The position numbers and the translations under genes are program-made. 6,051 bases of DNA, from contig NVTJ01000062.1 in assembly GCA_002401545.1 (NCBI GenBank), positions 9,464 through 15,514 on the forward strand, in the 5' to 3' direction. Source of the stretch: Alphaproteobacteria bacterium. GTDB taxonomy: Bacteria > Pseudomonadota > Alphaproteobacteria > Sphingomonadales > Emcibacteraceae. The notes under the pieces were generated by a model. It worked only from the letters and a program-made list of their open reading frames with translations, did no database searches and was not told the origin of the DNA. Position 1 is the stretch's first letter; every line of letters starts with the position of its first letter. This document shows, piece by piece, positions 1 to 5,906 of this stretch.

Positions 1-1508
1 GCATAAACAAACGGTTTGAAAGCCGATCCCGGCTGACGTTCCGCCTGAGTGGCCCGGTTATATTCACTGCGCTTGAAGTCAAACCCCCCCACCATGGCAA
101 GCACCCTTCCCGTATGAGGGTCCATGGCAACCAGTGATCCCTCGATTTCGGGTATTTGCCGCAAATCATATTCGGCGATAACATCTATTTCCTGAAGCTC
201 CGTTTCAGGCCGGGATATTTTTTCCACCACTATGATGTTTCCAGCGGCAAGAACCTCCGTCACCTTTTTAATTTTTGGGCCAAGATATTCTTTTTTCTGC
301 CAGGCACGCGCCCATTTGACCACATCAAGGTCCAGATTTCCCCGGCGGCCGTCTGATAACAGAATAGAGGCATATTCATCATTAACCTTTGTTACCAGCG
401 CCAGTTCCCAGCTTTTGATGCCAAGTGGAATATCCTGCCCGATTATCGACTGCAGTTTTTGCAGCTGTTCAAGAACAGACGGGGATTCGTCCAATGATAT
501 TCTGCTGACCGGTCCGCGCCAGCCATGTCGACGGTCATAGGCGACAAGGCCCTTTCTCAATTCACGTTCGGCAATGATTTGAAATTCAGGTGAAAGCGAG
601 GTTCTGACAAATAACCCGCCCTCATAAAGTTCCTGATCGCCAAACATGTTTTTCAGTTCGCGCCGCACTTCCTCAGTAAAATATTCTGCCTTGAAGGTGC
701 GGGTTTTATCCCGGCTTGCGGTGATAAGCGGTTTGGCTTGTGCGACCAGTTTTTCCTCTTCGGAGATATAACCTTCATCATACATCCGTTTGAGCACCCA
801 GTTACGGCGGCCAATGGCCCGGTCATATTTGCGGACAGGGTGATAATTTCCGGGGGCTTTGGGCAGGGCCGCAAGATAGGCTATTTCATCCAGTTCCAGT
901 TGATCAATGGACTTGTTAAAATAACTTAAGGCCGCCGCAGCGATGCCGTATGAGCCATATCCCAGGTAATTCTCGTTGAGATACAGTTCCAGAATCTGGT
1001 CCTTGGTGAAGGCTTTTTCAATACGGTATGACAGAATGGCTTCCTTGATCTTCCTCTCATAGGTCTGAACACCACTGAGCAGGAAATTCTTGGCCACCTG
1101 CTGGGTTATGGTCGAAGCCCCCACCTTGCGCCCGCCAAGGAAAGAATTTTTAACATTGGTGATTACCGCCCGCATCAGCCCCAGGTAATCCAGACCGCCA
1201 TGGCTGTAGAAATTTTTATCTTCCGCAGAAAGATAGGCATTGATTATCTGGCGCGGTACAGCGGATATGGGGATATAGAGTCTTTTTTGTCTGGCATATT
1301 CCGCAAGCAGGCTGCCGTCGTTGGCATAAATACGGCTAATGATCGCGGGTTCATATTGGGCCAGCTGGGAATAATCCGGCAGATCCTTGCCATAGTGATT
1401 GAGCAGATAGATGATACCCACAACAGCGACAACCCCGCCGACCAGCAGCGTAACAACTGTGCCCCCTATTATATTTATCAGAAGATTACGCCGCTTTTTA
1501 ACCATCAT
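1..1508 (-). CDS. mrcA: Penicillin-binding protein 1A (class A, bifunctional), 3' end cut by window edge
   Basis: Class A PBPs polymerise lipid II into glycan strands (transglycosylase) and cross-link the stem peptides (transpeptidase) on the periplasmic face of the inner membrane. I translated this frame by hand; it stays open to the window edge. It has a short basic N-terminus (KKRR), one membrane anchor at about residues 9-36, and a GT51 transglycosylase domain at about 55-225. The GT51 motifs are EDKNFYSHGG (putative catalytic Glu96), GASTITQQVAKNF (from 130), RKIKEA (Glu156) and ILELYLNENYLGYGSYG (from 172). A linker/OB-like region at about 310-440 is followed by the transpeptidase start, with TGRVLAMVGG and RQPGSAFKPF; Ser495 is the acylated serine of SxxK. 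The SxN and KTG motifs would lie beyond the edge. An OB-like insert and the 'RQPGS' form fit PBP1A rather than PBP1B/1C. The start is ATG at 1508; a second ATG follows at 1505, and an in-frame stop lies upstream at 1530-1532. The gene follows amiC by 83 bp with no terminator between them, so co-transcription is likely. Confidence 0.95.
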   Translation of the reverse strand, partial: MMVKKRRNLLINIIGGTVVTLLVGGVVAVVGIIYLLNHYGKDLPDYSQLAQYEPAIISRIYANDGSLLAEYARQKRLYIPISAVPRQIINAYLSAEDKNFYSHGGLDYLGLMRAVITNVKNSFLGGRKVGASTITQQVAKNFLLSGVQTYERKIKEAILSYRIEKAFTKDQILELYLNENYLGYGSYGIAAAALSYFNKSIDQLELDEIAYLAALPKAPGNYHPVRKYDRAIGRRNWVLKRMYDEGYISEEEKLVAQAKPLITASRDKTRTFKAEYFTEEVRRELKNMFGDQELYEGGLFVRTSLSPEFQIIAERELRKGLVAYDRRHGWRGPVSRISLDESPSVLEQLQKLQSIIGQDIPLGIKSWELALVTKVNDEYASILLSDGRRGNLDLDVVKWARAWQKKEYLGPKIKKVTEVLAAGNIIVVEKISRPETELQEIDVIAEYDLRQIPEIEGSLVAMDPHTGRVLAMVGGFDFKRSEYNRATQAERQPGSAFKPFVY

Positions 1509-1520
1509 ATACAGATATTT

Positions 1521-1530
1521 GTCCTGAAAT
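1521..1530 (-). promoter_or_regulatory. Weak, distant ribosome binding site of mrcA
   Basis: On the minus strand the only purine-rich Shine-Dalgarno-like stretch before the tandem ATGs is CAGGAC. It sits about 13 nt before the ATG at 1508 and 16 nt before that at 1505. This spacing is longer than usual and favours the upstream ATG. No other in-frame start exists before the stop at 1530-1532. Confidence 0.35.
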
Positions 1531-1591
1531 TATTGCCAACCTTAGAATTAAAATATGGCAGCAGCATGACGTGATCAAGCTAAAACCGGTG

Positions 1592-2812
1592 TTAATTTGC
1601 CACGTAAGTTTTATTAAAAAAGCTGTCCGCTGCCCTGACAATGGATCTGCCAATATTTTGCTGGGTTTCCCGCTGCATCAGAAGTTTTGCATCCTTGACG
1701 TTGGTCAGGTAGCCAAGCTCAACCAGCACTGATGGCACATCAAGCCCCTTGAGAACAATCAACCCGGCTGTTCTGTGCGGTCTCGTTCTGAGAATAACAG
1801 CTTTTTTCAGTTGCGGAATCAGTTCATTGGCGAAACTGCTGGACAAATTCATGGTTTCACGCTTGAGAAGATCAATCAATATGGATTGTACAATGTCAAT
1901 TTCCTCTTCCAGATCCATACCGGCGATGATGTCTGATTTATTTTCCCGTCTGGCCATGGCGGCGGCTTCCCGGTCTGATGCTTTCTCCGACAGGGTATAG
2001 ACGGTCGCGCCACGCACTCTCGGGCTTTTAATACTATCGGCATGAATGGAAATAAACAGATCAGCCTGTTTATTATGAGCAATGCGGCTGCGGTTGCGTA
2101 ATTTAAGAAAAACATCCCTGTTGCGGGTCATGATGACCTGATAACGGCCTGTTTTCTCCAATTCTCTCTTGATAGCCTGTGCCGCACTCAGAACAACCGT
2201 TTTTTCCGGAAACCCCCGGTATCCCTTACCGCCAAGGTTGCCGGGGTCATGACCGCCATGCCCCGGGTCCAGAACGATCAGTTTTTTACTGCGTTGACTT
2301 CTTAAATCTTTTGTCGGCTTGAGGGCCAATTTTCTTTTCCCCGGCCGTGGTATTGGTTTCTTAATGCTTTTTTCAAAGGCCTGTTTGCTGACTTTTTTCA
2401 GGTCAACCACAAAACGGTAGGATTTATTTCGCTTGGGCGCAATAACAAAAGCCTTGTGGACAATGACAGGATTTTTAACGTCAAGGACAATACGCGAGGT
2501 TCCCGGTTTGAATAATCCAAAACGATACCGGTCAATAAAACCCTTGCCGCTGGCCCCCCCGAAATTGCTTTTCCACCGGACCTCGGTAATATCGATAACT
2601 ATGCGGTTGGGGTTGGCAAGGGTGAAAATATTAAATTTGATATTCTGATTAATATCAAGCACAAAGCGTGTACTGTTCTTGCTATGACCAATACGAATGG
2701 CCGTGACTTCAGGTGTTTCTGCTGATACAGACACTGTGAAGGTTTGAAAGGACAGCCCCCCGATTATGGCCATCAGACAAAACTTGGTTATTTCCCTTAT
2801 CACCTGTTTCAT
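1592..2812 (-). CDS. amiC: N-acetylmuramoyl-L-alanine amidase, AmiC type (AMIN + Amidase_3), periplasmic
   Basis: This zinc amidase cleaves the bond between N-acetylmuramic acid and L-alanine, splitting septal peptidoglycan so that daughter cells separate. I chose ATG 2812 (406 aa) because it gives a normal signal peptide: n-region MKQVIREITK, a hydrophobic core ending near FTV, and a probable cut after SVSA (residue 31). A TTG at 2866 is an in-frame alternative adding 18 residues. The AMIN domain (about residues 34-147), which targets septal peptidoglycan, is followed by a basic linker and the Amidase_3 domain (about 176-400). Putative zinc ligands are His185 (DPGHGG), Glu203 (FPEK) and His257 (SIHAD); the catalytic Glu is Glu365 (LVELGYLTN). 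A helical, charged insert at about 279-332 matches the regulatory helix that blocks the active site in AmiB/AmiC until an EnvC- or NlpD-like activator binds. The gene is divergent from rne and lies upstream of mrcA. Confidence 0.93.
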   Translation of the reverse strand: MKQVIREITKFCLMAIIGGLSFQTFTVSVSAETPEVTAIRIGHSKNSTRFVLDINQNIKFNIFTLANPNRIVIDITEVRWKSNFGGASGKGFIDRYRFGLFKPGTSRIVLDVKNPVIVHKAFVIAPKRNKSYRFVVDLKKVSKQAFEKSIKKPIPRPGKRKLALKPTKDLRSQRSKKLIVLDPGHGGHDPGNLGGKGYRGFPEKTVVLSAAQAIKRELEKTGRYQVIMTRNRDVFLKLRNRSRIAHNKQADLFISIHADSIKSPRVRGATVYTLSEKASDREAAAMARRENKSDIIAGMDLEEEIDIVQSILIDLLKRETMNLSSSFANELIPQLKKAVILRTRPHRTAGLIVLKGLDVPSVLVELGYLTNVKDAKLLMQRETQQNIGRSIVRAADSFFNKTYVAN

Positions 2813-2878
2813 ATTTATACGATTATGGCCTGCTGTGGGTTTATATTTAAAAATTATCTTCTTCAATATATCTTAACT

Positions 2879-2907
2879 ATGATAAAAGCTCATTAATTAT
2901 TTTTAAA
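2879..2907 (-). promoter_or_regulatory. Predicted sigma-70 type promoter of amiC-mrcA
   Basis: On the minus strand there is TTTAAA (2907-2902, 4 of 6 to TTGACA), a 17-nt spacer, then TATCAT (2884-2879, 5 of 6 to TATAAT), in AT-rich surroundings. Transcription would start near 2872. This leaves about 60 nt of leader before the ATG at 2812 but only about 5 nt before the TTG at 2866, so it supports the ATG start. It was found by eye only, and AT-rich DNA gives such matches by chance. Confidence 0.45.
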
Positions 2908-2913
2908 ATTAAT
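2892..2913. repeat. AT-rich inverted repeat in the divergent promoter region
   Basis: The arms ATTAATT (2892-2898) and AATTAAT (2907-2913) are perfectly complementary and separated by 8 nt. The right arm touches the predicted amiC -35 box, so it could be an operator. Such A/T-only repeats arise easily by chance. Confidence 0.3.
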
Positions 2914-2923
2914 ACTTTAGCTA

Positions 2924-2952
2924 TTGTAGAGTGCTATATCAGTGGTTATGTT
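2924..2952 (+). promoter_or_regulatory. Possible rne promoter (weak match)
   Basis: TTGTAG (2924-2929) and TATGTT (2947-2952) are separated by 17 nt. The -35 matches 3 of 6 and the -10 matches 4 of 6 consensus positions. A TATATC at 2935-2940 is a competing -10 candidate without a good -35. If the first is right, transcription would start near 2959 and give an rne leader of about 290 nt. Nothing closer to rne looks better, but the call is tentative. Confidence 0.25.
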
Positions 2953-3002
2953 GTAAGTGCTGTTCGACATTCGAGCAGAAAAAACAACAGATTTATCTGA
3001 TA

Positions 3003-3019
3003 CTTCAGACAATCTGAAG
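3003..3019 (+). repeat. Hairpin in rne leader, 6-bp stem
   Basis: CTTCAG (3003-3008) and CTGAAG (3014-3019) pair perfectly around the 5-nt loop ACAAT. Flanking TTTAT and ATAAA segments could extend the stem with mismatches. No T-run follows, so it is not a terminator. Confidence 0.5.
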
Positions 3020-3138
3020 AATAAAGACGTAAAAATTATGAATTTCAGCATTCCCAGCACAAAGGCTATTGGTCAGTTTTCACAGGCGGTTTTTCGACTT
3101 CGTCTGACTGCACTGATGTTCGGCCTTATCAGGTCTGT

Positions 3139-3153
3139 GGGTGCCACCCTTTT
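3139..3153 (+). other. Small terminator-like hairpin in rne leader
   Basis: GGGT (3139-3142) and ACCC (3146-3149) pair around GCC and are followed at once by TTTT. The stem has only 4 bp, too short for a confident intrinsic terminator, but its position would suit a weak attenuator or pause site. Confidence 0.25.
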
Positions 3154-3194
3154 AAACCTTAAAAAATATAGCAACCAGAAACCAGCACGCCTGC

Positions 3195-3213
3195 TTGATG
3201 TGATATACATCAA
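3195..3213 (+). repeat. Perfect 7-bp inverted repeat 36 nt before the rne start
   Basis: TTGATGT (3195-3201) and ACATCAA (3207-3213) are perfectly complementary around GATAT. As RNA this is a hairpin ending 35 nt before the rne ATG and 22 nt before its Shine-Dalgarno. As DNA it could be an operator. The TTGAT...ATCAA ends resemble an FNR/CRP-type half-site pair, but the gap is 9 nt rather than 4, so I do not assign it to that family. Confidence 0.55.
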
Positions 3214-3235
3214 AGGTTCGAGCGGATATGGTTGT

Positions 3236-3240
3236 GGAGA
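3236..3240 (+). promoter_or_regulatory. Ribosome binding site of rne
   Basis: GGAGA lies 8 nt before ATG 3249. This fixes the rne start and agrees with the alphaproteobacterial RNase E N-terminus (MTxKMLIDASH). Confidence 0.8.
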
Positions 3241-3248
3241 TAATTTAA

Positions 3249-5810
3249 ATGACTATAAAAATGTTAATCGATGCCAGCCACGAGGAAGAAACCCGTGTGG
3301 CAATCGTTCATGGCAACCGGGTTGAAGAATTTGACTATGAATCTTCAGCAAAGAAACAAATCAAAGGCAATATATATTTAGCAAAAATTACCCGCGTAGA
3401 ACCTTCTCTGCAAGCGGCATTTGTTGAATATGGCGGCAACCGTCACGGGTTTCTTGCCTTTAGTGAAATACATCCTGACTATTATCAAATTCCGGTCTCT
3501 GATCGTGAAGCATTGATTGCGGAAGAAGCCGCTGCCTACGCCAAGCTCCTCCATGAAGATGAGGAAATTCCCGAGAAAAAACCAAAAAGAAAACCTCGGA
3601 GAAGGGCAAAGAGCAAGCCTGCTGAAGGTGAAAAATCCCCAATGGAAGTCGAAGACTCCAGTGAAGATATAAAATCAGAAGAAGATTCCGCAACGGCTGA
3701 CGAAGATGAAAAAACGACAGTTTCCGCCGAAGATGTAAATGACGAACCCGCCCAAGACCCGGAATCTGAAACAAAATCTGTCACCAAGGCAGAAACTGTG
3801 TCAGCCCCGGAAACAATCACCGGGGAAGCCACATCTGATGATATGACAAAAGACAGTGATGTTTCGGAAGATGACGCCACTGATGATACAACCGAAGAGG
3901 CGGCTTCTCATATTTTTGACGATGAGGAAGCAGAAGAAAAACTGCGTATCAAAATAGCCAAAGGACTTCGCCGCAGATATAAAATTCAGGAAGTCATCAA
4001 AAAAAATCAGGTAATCCTTATTCAGGTCGTCAAGGAAGAACGCGGCAACAAAGGAGCAGCGCTGACCACATATCTGTCCCTGCCCGGCCGTTATTGCGTA
4101 CTGATGCCGAACACATTACACGGCGGTGGTGTCAGCCGGAAAATCGCCAATGTTGGCGAACGCAAGTCCCTGAAGAAAATCCTGTCCGACCTGAATATGC
4201 CTAATGGCATTGCCTGTATCATCCGCACTGCCGGAGAAAGCCGGACAAAGACGGAAATCAAAAGAGATTTTGATTATCTGATTCGCACATGGGAAGGCAT
4301 TCGGGAACGCACCCTCAAAGCAGTGGCCCCGACCATGATCAATGAAGAAGGCGATCTGATCAAGCGCAGCATCCGTGATCTTTACACCCGGGAAATTGAT
4401 GAAATCCTCGTTGAGGGGGAGGAAGGCTATAAAACAGCCCGTTCCTTCATGCGGCTCCTTATGCCAAGTCATGCCAAAAAAATTAAACATTATACCGAGC
4501 AGATTCCTCTGCTCCACCGGTTTCAGGTGGAAAGCCAGCTTGATTCCATGTATTCGCCGATCGTGCAATTAAAATCCGGGGGATATATTGTCATTAATCC
4601 GACCGAAGCACTGGTGTCCATTGATGTCAATTCCGGCAAGGCAACCAAAGAACATAATATTGAAGAAACCGCCCGCAAAACCAACCTTGAGGCCGCAGAG
4701 GAAGTTGCCCGCCAACTGCGCCTGCGTGACATGGCCGGGCTAGTGGTCATTGACTTTATCGATATGGAAGTTCGCAGCAACAACCGCGCCGTCGAACAAA
4801 AACTGAAAGAATGTCTGAAATCTGACCGTGCCCGTATTCAGGTGGGTAAAATAAGCTCATTCGGACTAATGGAGATGTCCCGTCAGCGTCTTCGGGCCGG
4901 TGTGCTGGAAAGCAGCACAAGAGCCTGTCCGCACTGCGAAGGGTCCGGTGTGATCCGTTCTGTGGAAACTCAGGTTTTACACATTTTACGCGCTCTGGAA
5001 GAAGAGGGTATCCGGGGCCGTAATGACAGGATAACGGTGTATCTGCCTGAACAGACGGCCATTTACATGCTCAATAACAAACGGGCAAAACTTGTCAGTC
5101 TGGAAAAACTATATAGTTTCACCATAGAAGTGGCCATTGACACAAAGCTGACCGAAGCTTCCTACAAACTGGAAATGCCAAATTCGGACAATAAAAAATC
5201 TGAGAAACAAGATCAGGCCAAGCACAGAAGTTCGCAGGGTGAACAGGCGCGGAATAAGCCAGACAGGGAGCGTTCGACAAATTCACGCCGCAACCGTCAG
5301 CGCAATCAATCCCGCAAGAACAAAAATCAGCCTCAGAATAATGAAGACAGTTCGGAAACGGCTGAAAATATTCAGCAGACAACATCCTCCGACAATTCCG
5401 GAAACAAACCCCGGCGGCGGCGGCGGCCGCGCCGTGGCGCCCGGCCCCAAGCCGATCAAGCCGATACACCGGTAGCGGAAAATACCCCGGAAACTGTTGT
5501 TACCCCGGAAGTATCCGGAAATTCTGATGTGCCATCCGGGTCAGATGCTGCGGAAAAACCAAAAAGCCGCTCGCACACACAAGGTCCTAAAAAAACCTCT
5601 GAAACCAATTTGGAGAAAGCGGGTAACAAGGATGTTTCTGGCGATGCAGCAGAGACAAAAACCGGCAGAAAACCGCCAAGGCGGCCTTACCCGCCACAAG
5701 CCAGAAGCAGACGAAAAGTTGTCGAAGAAAAAGCCGAAAAGCCAAAAAATACCGAACCAGCTAACAACGGAGCGAAGAAATCCGGTTGGTGGCAACGAAC
5801 CTTTGGTTAA
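3249..5810 (+). CDS. rne: Ribonuclease E, degradosome endonuclease and scaffold
   Basis: RNase E cuts single-stranded AU-rich RNA, starting mRNA decay and maturing rRNA and tRNA, and it scaffolds the degradosome. The protein has 853 aa. The S1 domain begins at about residue 36 (GNIYLAKITRVEPSLQAAFV) and is interrupted at about 92-240 by an acidic, low-complexity insert, resuming with VKEERGNKGAALTTYLSLPG. The RNase H-like, 5'-sensor and DNase I-like regions follow. Putative metal-binding Asp459 (SIDVNSGK) and Asp502 (VIDFIDM) keep the same 43-residue spacing as E. coli Asp303 and Asp346. The zinc-link CPHCEGSG has Cys560 and Cys563 (E. coli Cys404/Cys407), so the catalytic core is intact. The small domain ends near 643; then comes a disordered tail of about 210 aa with Arg-rich patches, ending GWWQRTFG. 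In Caulobacter crescentus, a C-terminal GWW peptide of RNase E binds PNPase. The tail is much shorter than that of E. coli RNase E (1061 aa). An insert in S1 is usual in alphaproteobacteria. Confidence 0.97.
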   Translation: MTIKMLIDASHEEETRVAIVHGNRVEEFDYESSAKKQIKGNIYLAKITRVEPSLQAAFVEYGGNRHGFLAFSEIHPDYYQIPVSDREALIAEEAAAYAKLLHEDEEIPEKKPKRKPRRRAKSKPAEGEKSPMEVEDSSEDIKSEEDSATADEDEKTTVSAEDVNDEPAQDPESETKSVTKAETVSAPETITGEATSDDMTKDSDVSEDDATDDTTEEAASHIFDDEEAEEKLRIKIAKGLRRRYKIQEVIKKNQVILIQVVKEERGNKGAALTTYLSLPGRYCVLMPNTLHGGGVSRKIANVGERKSLKKILSDLNMPNGIACIIRTAGESRTKTEIKRDFDYLIRTWEGIRERTLKAVAPTMINEEGDLIKRSIRDLYTREIDEILVEGEEGYKTARSFMRLLMPSHAKKIKHYTEQIPLLHRFQVESQLDSMYSPIVQLKSGGYIVINPTEALVSIDVNSGKATKEHNIEETARKTNLEAAEEVARQLRLRDMAGLVVIDFIDMEVRSNNRAVEQKLKECLKSDRARIQVGKISSFGLMEMSRQRLRAGVLESSTRACPHCEGSGVIRSVETQVLHILRALEEEGIRGRNDRITVYLPEQTAIYMLNNKRAKLVSLEKLYSFTIEVAIDTKLTEASYKLEMPNSDNKKSEKQDQAKHRSSQGEQARNKPDRERSTNSRRNRQRNQSRKNKNQPQNNEDSSETAENIQQTTSSDNSGNKPRRRRRPRRGARPQADQADTPVAENTPETVVTPEVSGNSDVPSGSDAAEKPKSRSHTQGPKKTSETNLEKAGNKDVSGDAAETKTGRKPPRRPYPPQARSRRKVVEEKAEKPKNTEPANNGAKKSGWWQRTFG

Positions 5811-5878
5811 TTCAGAATGCAAAGCACCATAGCTTAGGATCAGGACCACTTAATCCGGCCTAAATACCTCAAATCAAT

Positions 5879-5906
5879 GCAGAAACATCCTCTAGGATGT
5901 TTCTGC
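5879..5906. terminator. Strong hairpin, probable terminator between rne and the convergent gene
   Basis: GCAGAAACATCC (5879-5890) and GGATGTTTCTGC (5895-5906) form a perfect 12-bp stem with the 4-nt loop TCTA. On the plus strand TTCTTTTT follows after 5 nt, so it can terminate rne. On the minus strand only a weak T-rich stretch (ATTGATTT) follows. The convergent gene's stop codon (TAG, 5894-5892) lies in the loop, so its last four sense codons form one stem arm. Confidence 0.75.

Larger units (their letters stand above)
2959..3248 (+). other. Long untranslated leader region of rne
   Basis: No recognisable gene fills the roughly 380 bp between the amidase start and rne. The part nearest rne contains several possible RNA structures: a 6-bp hairpin (3003-3019), a possible branched fold at 3106-3135 (GAC and CTGA pairing with TCAG and GTC), a small terminator-like hairpin (3139-3153) and a 7-bp hairpin (3195-3213). 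In E. coli, RNase E binds a structured leader of its own mRNA and limits its own synthesis. A similar role here is inferred from position and length, since I do not recognise the enterobacterial element in this sequence. A frame beginning at GTG 2957 (or ATG 3038) stays open to 3325 and overlaps rne; I do not call it a gene. Confidence 0.4.

Noticed and set aside
1200..1574. 124-aa ORF on the plus strand
   Set aside because: It lies mostly opposite the N-terminal anchor and transglycosylase region of mrcA; the minus-strand frame has clear GT51 motifs.
1509..1591. Terminator or promoter between amiC and mrcA
   Set aside because: I found no stem followed by a T-run and no good -35/-10 pair in these 83 bp.
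3195..3213. FNR/CRP binding site
   Set aside because: The TTGAT and ATCAA half-sites are present but separated by 9 nt rather than 4, so the usual dimer would not fit.
3536..3880. Ser/Val-rich 114-aa ORF on the minus strand
   Set aside because: It is antisense to the GA-rich acidic insert of rne; the absence of stops follows from the GAA/GAT/TCT codon bias of the plus strand.
4116..4568. 150-aa ORF on the minus strand
   Set aside because: It lies entirely antisense to the conserved catalytic core of RNase E, which explains the sequence fully.
5497..5832. 111-aa plus-strand ORF overlapping the rne tail
   Set aside because: It is a shifted frame of the low-complexity, Lys/Pro-rich tail, and the rne frame ends with the recognisable GWW motif.
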